From assembly GCA_963802795.1 (NCBI GenBank), contig CAWDJV010000004.1, forward strand, positions 310,001 through 374,000: DNA of 64,000 nt, written 5' to 3'. This DNA comes from JAIBJN01 sp963802795 (GTDB taxonomy: Bacteria > Actinomycetota > Thermoleophilia > Gaiellales > Gaiellaceae). Of this stretch, positions 1-8,854 are shown piece by piece. The translations under genes were made by a program, and so were the position numbers. The notes under the pieces were generated by a model, which saw nothing but the letters and a program-made list of their open reading frames with translations, did not search any database and was not told where the DNA came from. Numbering within the stretch: the stretch's first letter is position 1; the number at the start of each line of letters is the position of its first letter.

Positions 1-1149
1 CTGGTGGAGAAGAACCGCGAGCGGCTCCGGTTCACGCTCGAGCTCCGCGACGTCGTGGAGTCCTGCGGCATCGTCTTCGTCTGCGTCGGAACGCCGCCGT
101 CGTACTCGGGCGATGCCGACCTCTCGGCCGTCTGGCACGTGGTCGACGAGCTGGCGGGCCTCGACGCGCAGCTCGTGCTCGTCATGAAGAGCACCGTTCC
201 GGTCCGCACCGGGGAGCGGGTGCGGGCGCGTCTCGACTCGAAGGGGCTGGAGCACGTGGGGTACGTCTCGAATCCGGAGTTCCTCGCGGAAGGGACGGCA
301 GTCGTGAACTTCAACCAGCCGGACCGGGTGGTGGTCGGGGCGTTCTCCGAGCCGGACGGAGACCTAGTGGCTGCGCTCTACGACCCGCTCGGGGCGCCGG
401 TCGTCCGCACCGACGTCGCGTCGGCGGAGATGATCAAGCTGGCCTCCAACGCGGCCCTGATGACGAGGATCAGCTTCATCAACGAGATTGCGAACGTCTG
501 CGAGCTCGTCGGAGCCGACGTCGAGGAGGTGGCGCGGGGGGTGGGGCTCGACGGGCGCCTCGGACCGCACTTCCTGCGTGCCGGCATCGGCTACGGCGGG
601 TCGTGCTTCCCCAAGGACGCCTCGGCGCTCAAGCAGCTCGCCGCGAACTCGGGCTACCACTTCCAGCTCCTGACGGCTGTCATCGAGGTGAACGAGCTGC
701 AGAAGCGGCGCGTCGTCCAGAAGCTCCAGGCCCACCTCGGCGACCTGCGGGGGCGGACGATCGCGCTCCTCGGCCTCGCGTTCAAGCCCAATACGAACGA
801 CATGCGCGAGGCGCCGAGCCTCGTCCTCGCGCCCCGGCTCCTCACCGAAGGCGCGATCGTGCGCGCCTGGGATCCAGTGGCGCTCGAGGAGGCGCGGTCG
901 CTCATCGGCGGCGTCGAGCTGGAGGAGAGCCTCTTCGAGGCGGTCGCGGGGGCGGACGCCGCCGTGATCGTGACCGAATGGCCGGAGCTTCGCGACCTCG
1001 CCTCGCCCGAGGTCCGTGAGGCGATGCGGACGCCGCTGATCGTGGACGGACGGAACCTGCTCGACCCGGTCGCCGTGCGCGCTGCAGGGTTCGCCTACGA
1101 GGGCATCGGTCGTCCTCCCGCGGGCGTGCCCGAGCCGTCCGCCGTTTAG
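1..1149 (+). CDS. ugd: UDP-glucose 6-dehydrogenase, 5' end cut by window edge
   Basis: NAD-dependent oxidation of UDP-glucose to UDP-glucuronate, a precursor for acidic polysaccharides. The reading frame is open from base 1, so the N-terminal Rossmann GxGxxG region (roughly 60 residues) lies outside the window. Visible are the VGTPP strand, the SNPEFLAEG motif, and the catalytic cysteine in GYGGSCFPKD at visible residue 202, followed by the FKPNTNDMREAPS C-terminal domain motif. The next gene, on the opposite strand and convergent, is a UDP-xylose-synthase-like SDR that would use UDP-glucuronate, so the two form a logical pathway. Closely related UDP-ManNAc dehydrogenases are less likely given the SCFPKD motif. 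Confidence 0.9.
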   Translation: MVEKNRERLRFTLELRDVVESCGIVFVCVGTPPSYSGDADLSAVWHVVDELAGLDAQLVLVMKSTVPVRTGERVRARLDSKGLEHVGYVSNPEFLAEGTAVVNFNQPDRVVVGAFSEPDGDLVAALYDPLGAPVVRTDVASAEMIKLASNAALMTRISFINEIANVCELVGADVEEVARGVGLDGRLGPHFLRAGIGYGGSCFPKDASALKQLAANSGYHFQLLTAVIEVNELQKRRVVQKLQAHLGDLRGRTIALLGLAFKPNTNDMREAPSLVLAPRLLTEGAIVRAWDPVALEEARSLIGGVELEESLFEAVAGADAAVIVTEWPELRDLASPEVREAMRTPLIVDGRNLLDPVAVRAAGFAYEGIGRPPAGVPEPSAV

Positions 1150-1155
1150 CGCGGA

Positions 1156-2115
1156 TCAGGACGCCGGCTCGCGCAGGGCCGCGTCCGCCTGGGTGGAGCG
1201 CTGCAGCTCGAGCGTTCGCCTCAGGCCCTCCTCGAGCTCGATCTCCGGCTGCCAACCGAGCACCTGGCGGGCGCGGGTGATGTCCGGCTGGCGTACCTGC
1301 GGGTCGTCCACGGGCAGCGCCTCGTAGACGATCTCGCTTCTCGACCCGGTCGCGCGGATGACGGCCTCGGCCAGCTGGATGAGTGTCATCTCTCGTGGGT
1401 TCCCGAGGTTGACCGGAAGGTGCTCGCCGCTCGTGGCGAGGAGGTAGAGCCCGCGGATGAGGTCGTCGACGTAGCAGAAGGACCGCGTCTGGGAGCCGTC
1501 GCCGAAGACGGTGAGCGGCTCGCCCTCGAGCGCCTGGCGGAGAAAGGTCGGGATCGCGCGGCCGTCGTGGGGCCGCATGCGCGGGCCGTACGTGTTGAAG
1601 ATGCGGGCAATGCAGGTGTCCACGCCCTGCTGGCGGTGGTAGGCCATCGTCAGCGCCTCGGCGTACCGCTTCGCCTCGTCGTAGACGCCCCGCGGCCCGA
1701 TCGAATTGACGTGCCCCCAGTACGTCTCCGGCTGCGGGTGGATCTGCGGGTCGCCGTAGACCTCGCTCGTCGAGGCGAGCAGGAAGCGCGCCCGCTTGAA
1801 CTTGGCGACGCCGAGCATGTGATGCGTGCCGTAGGAGCCGACCTTGAGCGTGTGCAGCGGCAGCCTCGCGTAGTCGATCGGGCTCGCCGGGCTGGCGAGG
1901 TGAAAGACGTAGTCGACCGGCTCCTCGAGGAAGAGCGGCTCCGTGAGGTCGTGGCTCAGGAAGACGAAGGCGTCGTCCCGGATGTGCTCGATGTTGTGGA
2001 GGCTGCCCGTGTCGAGGTTGTCGACGCAGACCACGCGGTGGTCCTGTCCGAGCAGGTACTCGCAGAGATGGGAGCCGAGGAAGCCCGCGCCGCCGCTTAC
2101 GAGTGCAGTCGCCAC
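1156..2115 (-). CDS. UDP-glucuronate decarboxylase (UDP-xylose synthase)-like SDR
   Basis: Extended short-chain dehydrogenase of 319 aa, the usual length of bacterial UXS enzymes. The NAD-binding GGAGFLG is at residues 8-14 and the catalytic YxxxK pair at Y145/K149, with the RIFNTYGPRM stretch and the SQTRSFCYVDD substrate-loop motif typical of UDP-glucuronate decarboxylase and dTDP-glucose dehydratase relatives. The ASPASPIDY segment is characteristic of the UXS branch. It likely converts UDP-glucuronate, the product of the neighbouring convergent dehydrogenase, to UDP-xylose in the cytoplasm. The ATG at 2115 gives the normal MATALVSGGAG start. Substrate specificity is inferred from family resemblance and context. 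Confidence 0.85.
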   Translation of the reverse strand: MATALVSGGAGFLGSHLCEYLLGQDHRVVCVDNLDTGSLHNIEHIRDDAFVFLSHDLTEPLFLEEPVDYVFHLASPASPIDYARLPLHTLKVGSYGTHHMLGVAKFKRARFLLASTSEVYGDPQIHPQPETYWGHVNSIGPRGVYDEAKRYAEALTMAYHRQQGVDTCIARIFNTYGPRMRPHDGRAIPTFLRQALEGEPLTVFGDGSQTRSFCYVDDLIRGLYLLATSGEHLPVNLGNPREMTLIQLAEAVIRATGSRSEIVYEALPVDDPQVRQPDITRARQVLGWQPEIELEEGLRRTLELQRSTQADAALREPAS

Positions 2116-2180
2116 GGATTCATCTTAGATCGGGTCGCCCGTGGGCTCCCTGGTCGCACGGATAGTCGTCGGCCGGCGCG

Positions 2181-3242
2181 TCAGCTGCCGTACGGCCACC
2201 TGTCGCAGCGGTTCCCGCGAATCGTGTAGTTGCGCGCAACGGCCCGGTTGATCACGCACGGATCGGACCCGTGGTCGCACATGCCTCGCTCTCCCGTGGG
2301 GAGCATCCCGCGGCGATCGGCGGGGTTCCCGCTTCGCCACCGCGAGTCCTCGACGAGCGTCCCCCTCGACTCGTCGATGAACATCCCGTGGTTGCAGGAG
2401 ACGCTCTTGCAGCGGATACAGGACATGCCCCTCACCGGCCAGTTGTTCACGACGCCGGGGATGAACGTCCCGGCGGCGCCGTGGCAGGTGGCGCGCCGCC
2501 GCTTCCAGTTGCCCCACGTGAAGTCGATGAACTCGATGTTCCGGCCGCCCTGGATGGCCGCCCCGTCCTGATGCTCGTTGCGGCCCCGGGGCCCGCAGTT
2601 CGCCCAGCCGGTGATCTGGATGTCGTGAGGGTTCTCGCGGATCTTGATCGCGTCGACGGTCCCGCCCCTGGTGCGGCCGTTGCCTTCGACCTTGAGGATG
2701 AGGTCGATCGTGTTCGGGTTGCGGTCGCCTCTGCACCCGCCGCGGATCTCGATCACGCCCGGGTCGATGTGGACGTAGCGCGTGAAGTTGATCTTGACGA
2801 GGAGGGGAAGGCGGCGCCCGTGCGCCGCAGCGATCCGCGCAAGCGGGCGCCGGCACGACCAGCCCCGGTTCGTGCGCTCGATCCGCGAGCGAGGGACGCA
2901 GCCGGTTCCCTTGCGAACCGAGCGCGTCGCCGCCGGGCCGGCGTCACCGCTCGCGTCGACGGCCCGCACGTCGATGCCGTACCGCCGGTGGCAGTAGATG
3001 CCGGAGACGATCGCACGGCGGTCCGTGGTCGTCCGAAGGTAGTTGCCGCGCTTGTAGATCCGATAGCGGACCGCTCCCGCCGGCCTGCGCCACGAGATCG
3101 TGATCGAGCTGCGGGTCGTGTCGACGACCCGGAGCGCTCGAGGGGCCCCGGGAGCGGCCGAGGCCGGGCCGGAGAGCGCCGGCGCCGCCAGAGCTGCGGC
3201 GGCGAGAACGGCGAGGACAGTCAGGCGGGAGGCCGGATTCAC
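2181..3242 (-). CDS. secreted protein: fibronectin type III-like domain plus parallel beta-helix
   Basis: 353 aa with a Sec-type signal peptide (basic start, Ala/Leu-rich core, ASAAPGAP near residue 30). Residues about 30-115 resemble a fibronectin type III module (ITISWRRPAG, VRYRIYKRG). The rest has repeating short beta-strand patterns with many Asn, Gly and paired Cys, as in right-handed beta-helix (pectate-lyase-like) proteins. Such proteins bind or cleave polysaccharides outside the cell, which fits the locus, but no catalytic triad was recognised, so enzymatic activity is open. The start is a GTG at 3242, the only one giving a full signal peptide. Both neighbours on this strand also belong to the polysaccharide locus. 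Confidence 0.6.
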   Translation of the reverse strand: MNPASRLTVLAVLAAAALAAPALSGPASAAPGAPRALRVVDTTRSSITISWRRPAGAVRYRIYKRGNYLRTTTDRRAIVSGIYCHRRYGIDVRAVDASGDAGPAATRSVRKGTGCVPRSRIERTNRGWSCRRPLARIAAAHGRRLPLLVKINFTRYVHIDPGVIEIRGGCRGDRNPNTIDLILKVEGNGRTRGGTVDAIKIRENPHDIQITGWANCGPRGRNEHQDGAAIQGGRNIEFIDFTWGNWKRRRATCHGAAGTFIPGVVNNWPVRGMSCIRCKSVSCNHGMFIDESRGTLVEDSRWRSGNPADRRGMLPTGERGMCDHGSDPCVINRAVARNYTIRGNRCDRWPYGS

Positions 3243-3307
3243 GGGACGCGCGACCTTAGCAAAAGTTGGAAACTGAAGGGATTCTCTGAAGCCGGGCCTG
3301 GCCGGCC

Positions 3308-4930
3308 CTACTCCAGGTAGCCGAGCCCGCGCAGGCGCTCCTCGACCTCGGCCGCGCCCTCCTGCTCGAGCTCGGCCCGTCTGGGCTCGAACTCCACGGG
3401 TGCGGCGTCGTCGAACTCGGGCGGCCGCTGGTCGAGCAGCTCGGGGCGAAGAGCCTCGACGAGGACGCGGCCTTCGAGATCGCTCGGAATCGGCTCGCCG
3501 AGCAGATAGAGGATCGTCGGCGCGACGTCGACGAGCTCGCCGCCGAGCGCTGCGCCCGGGGTTGCAGCGGGGCCCGAGACGATCGCGACTCCCTCGTGTC
3601 GGTGACTGCCGACGTAGGACCGCTCGCTACCGGCCTCGACCTCGATCTCGTCCCACAGCGTCTCGGCCCGGGTCTTCAGGTTGCCCTTCCCGAGCCACGC
3701 GTAGCGGTCGAACTCCACCAGCAGGTCGGGGACCTTGTCGAGCTCGGGGCCGTAGAAGAGGTCCTCGCGGCGATGAACCTGCGCGACGATCCGCTCGCCC
3801 GCCGGGCCCCGGAGCTCGAGCAGCCGCCCTCCGATCTCGGCCAGCAGAGAGTCGCACTCCTCCGGCTCGACGATTCCGTCCCGCTCGCGGCCCCGGACGT
3901 TGAGGACGATGTTGCCGAACGTGCCGTACGCGAACGCCCGCGTCTTCGACCAGTCGACGACCGTGTAGTCGGCGCGGAGCTGCGTCTGCTCCCGAAGCCC
4001 GGGGAGCCGTTGCTTGGCCGCGTAGCGCAACCGCTCCGGCAGGTAGCGACGAAGCTGGAGCGCGTCGCCGAGGAGCTTGCGGCCGACGACCCCTCCTCCC
4101 GACGCGTAGTCCAGGTAGCCCTCGGAGGCGAGCCAGGCGTTCAGGTTGATCACGCCGTGCAGCGGCCCGGCGCCGTGGTCGGAGATGACCATTGCGTTCC
4201 CGCCCGGCCCGCCGAGGGCGAGCAGGGCACCGACCGCCTCGTCGAGGATCCGGTAGACGTCTGCCACAGGGCTGGCGAGGCCGTCCGACTCCCAGTCGGT
4301 CCAGCAGAGATGATGGATGTGATCGGCCGCCATGAAGACGACGAGCAGAAGCTCGGGGTCGAAACGCTCCGCGAGCCAGGTCACGATCTCGACCTTTTGC
4401 TCGGCCGCGCGGCGCACGAGGTCGAGATCGACGCGACCGTTCGTCAGGGGAAACCTGTTGTCGAGCTCGAGGGAGCCGAACCGCCGGCGAAGCTCGTCCC
4501 GAAGCGACTCGGGGTACGTCAGGCCCTCCTCGCGTGACGCTGCGTCGAAGCCGGCGATGGCGAAGCCGTCCACCTCGGGGGCCGGCCAGGTGAAGGGAAC
4601 GTTGACGACCCCCACCCGGCGGCCCGCGCGCCCGAGCCGGTCCCAGATCGCAGGCGCCCTCCTGAAGCTGCCGTTGACGAGGCGCAGCTGGTGGCCGGTT
4701 TCGTCGCGTTCGGTGAAGTCCCAGATGCCGTGCCGGCCGGCGTTGACGCCGGTGACGATCGTCGCCCACGCGTGCGGCGTGAGGGGGTGCGTGGTCGAGC
4801 GGAGGACGCCGCGGGCGCCGGCGCTGCAGGCCTGCGAGAGATTCGGAAGCTCTCCGGCGGCCAGCATCGGGTCGACGACGTCGAAGGTCGCCGAATCGAG
4901 GCCGATGACGGTCAGGTTCTGACTGGACAC
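3308..4930 (-). CDS. alkaline phosphatase superfamily phosphodiesterase/phosphotransferase
   Basis: 540-aa member of the type I phosphodiesterase/nucleotide pyrophosphatase branch. Seen: the N-terminal metal-binding strand VIGLDSATFD, the nucleophile region HPLTPHAWATIVTG, the VISDHGAGPLHG metal ligands, and the C-terminal SHRHEG segment followed by VDVAPTILYLLG. Metal-dependent hydrolysis or transfer of phosphoesters is the family role; in capsule and EPS loci these enzymes may modify glycans, but the substrate is unknown here. No signal peptide is evident. The protein ends in RLRGLGYLE, a tail shared with the small CopG-like protein at 10056-10292. A second, shorter family member is encoded at 7469-8854. 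Confidence 0.8.
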   Translation of the reverse strand: MSSQNLTVIGLDSATFDVVDPMLAAGELPNLSQACSAGARGVLRSTTHPLTPHAWATIVTGVNAGRHGIWDFTERDETGHQLRLVNGSFRRAPAIWDRLGRAGRRVGVVNVPFTWPAPEVDGFAIAGFDAASREEGLTYPESLRDELRRRFGSLELDNRFPLTNGRVDLDLVRRAAEQKVEIVTWLAERFDPELLLVVFMAADHIHHLCWTDWESDGLASPVADVYRILDEAVGALLALGGPGGNAMVISDHGAGPLHGVINLNAWLASEGYLDYASGGGVVGRKLLGDALQLRRYLPERLRYAAKQRLPGLREQTQLRADYTVVDWSKTRAFAYGTFGNIVLNVRGRERDGIVEPEECDSLLAEIGGRLLELRGPAGERIVAQVHRREDLFYGPELDKVPDLLVEFDRYAWLGKGNLKTRAETLWDEIEVEAGSERSYVGSHRHEGVAIVSGPAATPGAALGGELVDVAPTILYLLGEPIPSDLEGRVLVEALRPELLDQRPPEFDDAAPVEFEPRRAELEQEGAAEVEERLRGLGYLE

Positions 4931-5008
4931 CCAGGAGAGCAGCCGCTACAAGTTAGTGAGCACCCTACTGCAACACCACCCGCGCACCAGCTCGGGTGTC
5001 GCCCCTAG

Positions 5009-5083
5009 GAGAGCTCCCCCATCCGCTGTAAAAACTGCGGCCACTCGATTCGCGAAGACGACCGTTTCTGCGCGAGTTGCGGC
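5009..5083 (+). other. in-frame zinc-ribbon extension of the Wzz-like gene, possible ATC start
   Basis: Directly upstream of the GTG at 5084 and in the same frame, the sequence encodes C-x2-C-x10-C-x2-C (Cys codons at 5027, 5036, 5069, 5078), a typical zinc-ribbon spacing ending in CGVPTDP. The frame is closed by TAG at 5006-5008, and there is no ATG, GTG or TTG before the first Cys. An AGGAG (5007-5011) lies 9 nt before ATC at 5021. Either ATC initiates, or a base is wrong here. No ribosome-binding site precedes GTG 5084. Confidence 0.6.
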
Positions 5084-5959
5084 GTGCCCACGGACCCTCG
5101 CCGACAGGTTCCCCCGGGCGCCAAGGAGAACCGCGCGACACGGTCCACGCCGGGCTCGGCGTCCGGCGTGGGCGTCTATCTCAACGCGCTGCGGCGCTTC
5201 TGGTGGGTCGTAGCCCTCGGCGCGGCCGTGGCGACGGTCGCGGCCGTGGCGGCGCGCTACTCGATCGGCGTGTTCCCGCCGAGCCTCACCGACAAGACCG
5301 CCATCAGCTACACGGCGTCGTCGCGTCTGCTCGTGTCGAGCGCGAACAATCCCGAGATTCGCTCGCAGACGAGCTTTCCCGTGAGGGGTCGCACCGTCTC
5401 GGGGGAGCGCGCCTCCTCCTCCCAGCCGCCGATCGTCCAGTTCAACGACCTCAACACGGTCATCCGGAACGCGAACCTCTATCCGCTCCTGATCGAGTCG
5501 GACGAGGTGGCGGACTTTCGCCGCGAGCGCTACGGGGAGCTCCCCGGCTCCGTGACCGCCCTCGGCGAGTACGCCACGGCCGTCGGCAACCGTGTCGAGC
5601 TGTCGGAGATCCCCGTGATCAGGCTCACGGCCGTCTCGGACTCGGACGACGGCGCGACCGAGCTCGCGGACAAGACGGCGAAGGCCTTCATCGGCTGGCT
5701 CTTGTCGGAGCAGGACCGCACCGGCGTCCGGACGCAGGACCGGATGGTCGTCGAGCAGTTGAACGTCCCGCTGGCGGCGGCGGCCTCGCAGGGGTCCTCG
5801 AACGCCATGCCGATCCTGGTCTTCCTGATGGTGTTCGGTGCGTTCTGCGTGCTCGCCGTCCTGCTCGACCGCCTCGTCGAGCCAAGCCCGGAGCGGGCGA
5901 GGGAGCGCGTGAGCAGCGCGATCGAGCAGGCGCTCGTCAAGATCAAGAAGACCGCGTAG
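5084..5959 (+). CDS. Wzz-like polysaccharide chain-length/co-polymerase protein
   Basis: 291 aa from GTG 5084, perhaps 312 aa if translation starts at ATC 5021 (see the zinc-ribbon entry). Two membrane segments are visible, at about 40-57 and 242-262, flanking an extracytoplasmic domain; this two-TM layout is that of Wzz/YveK-type chain-length regulators. There is no C-terminal tyrosine kinase domain. It is followed 7 nt later by the O-antigen-ligase/polymerase-like gene, so the pair probably controls polymerisation of the locus product. If the zinc-ribbon is real, the cytoplasmic N-terminus carries a metal-binding module, unusual for this class. Assignment rests on topology and context rather than strong sequence motifs. 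Confidence 0.55.
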   Translation: MPTDPRRQVPPGAKENRATRSTPGSASGVGVYLNALRRFWWVVALGAAVATVAAVAARYSIGVFPPSLTDKTAISYTASSRLLVSSANNPEIRSQTSFPVRGRTVSGERASSSQPPIVQFNDLNTVIRNANLYPLLIESDEVADFRRERYGELPGSVTALGEYATAVGNRVELSEIPVIRLTAVSDSDDGATELADKTAKAFIGWLLSEQDRTGVRTQDRMVVEQLNVPLAAAASQGSSNAMPILVFLMVFGAFCVLAVLLDRLVEPSPERARERVSSAIEQALVKIKKTA

Positions 5960-5966
5960 GTCGGTA

Positions 5967-7472
5967 ATGGATCAGCTGGAGGCGCCGGCCGCTCGCCGCA
6001 CCACCGTCGTCGGGCTGGCCGCCCTCGGGGTCCTCGCGGTCGCGGGCGGAGCCTTCGTGGGGCCCGAGGTCGCGCTGGCCGGAGCGTTTGCGGTCGCCGC
6101 CGGGGCCGTGCTCGCCATGCGCGAGATGGCAACCCCGACCGTGACATGGCCGAACGCGGTCGCGGCCTTTCTTCTCGTCGTCTGGTTCATCCCCGCCAAG
6201 GGCTACCGTCTGCCCGTCTCCCTGCCCTTCAACCTGGAGCCCTACCGGCTTGCGCTCGCGCTGATCCTCGTCGTCTTGCTCGTCGCAGTCCTCACGCGGC
6301 GGGCGCAGCTCGAGTACCTCGGCTTCGGCGTCCCGCTCGCGCTGCTCGCCGGCGGCGCGACGGTCTCGGCCCTCCTCAACTACGACCAGATCGGAGATCT
6401 TCCGGGAGAGACCGGCGCCTTCAGGTCGTTGTCGTACTTCCTCGGCTTCCTCGCGGTCTTCGTCCTGATCGCCTCGACGATCAAGACGCACGACGGCCTG
6501 GATACGGCCGCGCGGGCCATTGTGATCGGCGCGAGCCTTGCCGCCCTGTCGGCGCTCTACGAGTCGCGGTCGGGCTACAACGTCTTCATCCACCTCGACG
6601 AGTGGATTCCCGCCCTCGTCCGCGAGGAGCGGGCGACGTTCGACGTCCGCGGCGGCAACCTCCGCGTCTTCGCGTCGGCGCAGCACCCGATTGCGCTCTC
6701 GTGCGCCCTCTTCATGTCGATTCCGCTCGCGGTCTACCTGATCGGCCGCGCCAGCTCGCAGGCCCGCGCCCGCCTCTGGATCGCTGCGGCCCTCATCTGT
6801 GCGCTCGGAGCGGTGGCCACCATCTCGCGCACGACGGTCATCATGGGCCTCGCGCTGCTCCTGGTCGGATTCTGGCTGCGCAGGAACGAGATCCTCCGCT
6901 ACTGGCCGCTTCTGCTCCTGCTCCCGATCGTGATCCACTTCGCCACTCCCGGCGCCCTCGGAGGCATCTACTACGCGTTCTTCCCGCAGGAAGGCCTCGC
7001 GGGAGACCTCGCCAGCCGGCAGGGCGAGGCGGGCTCCGGGCGCCTTGCCGACGTGGAGCCCGGCATTCGGCTCTGGGAGCAGGCACCGATCTTCGGGAAG
7101 AGCGTCGGCGCGCAGTACACCACCGGGGAGGCGCAGATCGGGACGCTCGCCGAGGGCGCGCAGGGCGTGATCATCTACTTCGACAACCAATGGCTGAACA
7201 CGCTCGTCTCGCTCGGCGTGGTCGGGCTCGTCGCCACGTTCTGGTTCGTCTGGGGCAGCTTCGGGTCGATCGCCAGGTTCGCCCGCCGCGTGCGCGGCCC
7301 GCGGAGCGACCTCGCAGCGGCCTGCGCCGCGTCCGTGGCCGCCTTCGGCGTCAGCATGCTCGTCTTCGACGCCTTCGCCTTCGTGCAGGCGACGATCATC
7401 TTCTTCGCGATCGCCGCGATCGGCCTCCAGGCCCGCCGGCTCGGCCCGCGTCCCGTCGACCTGGCTGACTAG
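5967..7472 (+). CDS. O-antigen ligase / Wzy polymerase-like membrane protein
   Basis: 501 aa with about a dozen hydrophobic segments and a large extracytoplasmic loop around residues 335-400 (the GEAGSGRLADVEPGIRLWEQAP stretch region, with a later TLVSLGVVGLVA), the arrangement of O-antigen ligase/Wzy-family proteins. These join or polymerise lipid-linked oligosaccharide units on the outer face of the membrane. It sits 7 nt after the Wzz-like gene and probably forms an operon with it. ATG at 5967. Whether it is a polymerase or a ligase cannot be told from sequence alone; in an organism without lipopolysaccharide, polymerase is the more natural reading. Confidence 0.7.
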   Translation: MDQLEAPAARRTTVVGLAALGVLAVAGGAFVGPEVALAGAFAVAAGAVLAMREMATPTVTWPNAVAAFLLVVWFIPAKGYRLPVSLPFNLEPYRLALALILVVLLVAVLTRRAQLEYLGFGVPLALLAGGATVSALLNYDQIGDLPGETGAFRSLSYFLGFLAVFVLIASTIKTHDGLDTAARAIVIGASLAALSALYESRSGYNVFIHLDEWIPALVREERATFDVRGGNLRVFASAQHPIALSCALFMSIPLAVYLIGRASSQARARLWIAAALICALGAVATISRTTVIMGLALLLVGFWLRRNEILRYWPLLLLLPIVIHFATPGALGGIYYAFFPQEGLAGDLASRQGEAGSGRLADVEPGIRLWEQAPIFGKSVGAQYTTGEAQIGTLAEGAQGVIIYFDNQWLNTLVSLGVVGLVATFWFVWGSFGSIARFARRVRGPRSDLAAACAASVAAFGVSMLVFDAFAFVQATIIFFAIAAIGLQARRLGPRPVDLAD

Positions 7473-8854
7473 GAGCTCTGGAGCAGGCTCGTCCCGCGCA
7501 TCGAGGCCGGGACGTCCAGCCCCATGAGCTCGAGCACGGTCGGCGCGACGTCGAGAAGGTGCGCTCCCTCCCGGGGGCCGGGCGCCGCGCCCGGCGCGGC
7601 GAGCACGAAGAGACCCTCCTGCGCGTGGTTCGCGTCGTCGGGGCCCGTGTCGTTCTCGAAGGTGTGGATGCCCTCGTCTCCTCCGACCGTCCCGACCGAC
7701 CGCCAGAGGAGGTCGCCGAAGTGGACGATCAGGTCGGGCGCCACGCCGTTCACCTGCTCGTACGTCTGCTCCGGCACGTGGACGCGCGTGCCGAGTGGGT
7801 TCCCGTTCTCGTCGGGGATGGCGGCGAGGCGCTCGGCAAGATCGGCCCGGACGCCCTCGTAGTCCTCGGGAGGCACGGTGCCTTCAGGCTCTCGGCCGGC
7901 GACGTTCATGAAGATCCGCGAGTAGTAGCCGCCCTCGCCCCAGGCCGACGTCCGCGACCAGTCCACGCCGGCCTCGCGGAGCGGAACCGCCTCCTGCGGC
8001 TCGGCCAGGGTCGCGAGGAAGCCTTCGCGGCGCAGCCACTCGTTGACGCGGATGCCGCCGTCCATGCGCTTGCCCCCGTGGTCCGAGACGACGAAGATCG
8101 CCGTGTCGTCGCCGGCGTGGGCGAGGACGCGCCCGACGAGCTCGTCGACGTGCTTGTGGTAGTCGAGGATCGCGCTCTCGAAGCGGTTGCCGGGCTCGTG
8201 CTTGCGATGCTCGGGGTCCATCATCTTCCAGAAGCCGTGGTACATGCGGTCGACGCCCATCTCGACCATGGCGAAGAGCTCCCAGGGCCGAGTCGAGAGA
8301 AGGTGCTCGGCGAGCGCGAAGCGGCGGTCGGTCATCTCGTAGACCTGCCGTAGGAGGTAGTCCTTGTCGTCGGTCCGGAAGTCCCTGACGTCGAAGTGGT
8401 ACTCGCCGACCGTCTGCTCGATCTCTCGCTTGAGCATGGGCGGGAACGTGTACTGGCTCTCGACGTTCGGCGTCAGGAAGCAGCTCACCATCACGCCGTT
8501 CAGCGGGCGTGGGGGAAAGGTGCCGGGGACGCCGAGCACGATCGACGGCTTCCCGGCCCGCGTCGCGTAGTCCCAGAGGCGCTGCTCGCGGATCGCCGTC
8601 GAGTTGGCGATGAAGAGGTTGTCGTAGGAGTGGTCGGCGCGGTTTCGGAAGCCGTAGACGCCCAGGTCGCCGGGCGTGCGGCTGGCCATCATGCAGGACC
8701 ATGCCGGAACCGTGATCGGCGGGATGACGGACGTCAGTCGGCCGAAGGCGCCCCTCTCCATGAGCCCGGAGAGAACCGGGAGCTCGGAGCGCCACCGTTC
8801 GAGGAGCAGCGACGGCTCGGCGCAGTCGAGCCCGACGATCATCACCTTGCTCAT
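7469..8854 (-). CDS. alkaline phosphatase superfamily phosphodiesterase (second copy)
   Basis: 461 aa starting at ATG 8854; the reading frame is open far upstream but that part is antisense to the glycosyltransferase. Family marks: MIVGLDCAEPSLL at the N-terminus, the nucleophile region PPITVPAWSCMMASRTPGDLGVYGF, FVVSDHGGKRMDGGI, and HAQEGLFVLAAPG near the C-terminus. This is the branch often annotated as nucleotide pyrophosphatase/phosphodiesterase. It overlaps the upstream glycosyltransferase by 4 nt (ATGA), implying translational coupling, and converges on the ligase-like gene (4-nt overlap of stops). Substrate unknown; glycan or lipid-phosphate modification is a context-based guess. Unlike the 3308 homologue it lacks the C-terminal LGYL tail. 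Confidence 0.8.
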   Translation of the reverse strand: MSKVMIVGLDCAEPSLLLERWRSELPVLSGLMERGAFGRLTSVIPPITVPAWSCMMASRTPGDLGVYGFRNRADHSYDNLFIANSTAIREQRLWDYATRAGKPSIVLGVPGTFPPRPLNGVMVSCFLTPNVESQYTFPPMLKREIEQTVGEYHFDVRDFRTDDKDYLLRQVYEMTDRRFALAEHLLSTRPWELFAMVEMGVDRMYHGFWKMMDPEHRKHEPGNRFESAILDYHKHVDELVGRVLAHAGDDTAIFVVSDHGGKRMDGGIRVNEWLRREGFLATLAEPQEAVPLREAGVDWSRTSAWGEGGYYSRIFMNVAGREPEGTVPPEDYEGVRADLAERLAAIPDENGNPLGTRVHVPEQTYEQVNGVAPDLIVHFGDLLWRSVGTVGGDEGIHTFENDTGPDDANHAQEGLFVLAAPGAAPGPREGAHLLDVAPTVLELMGLDVPASMRGTSLLQSS

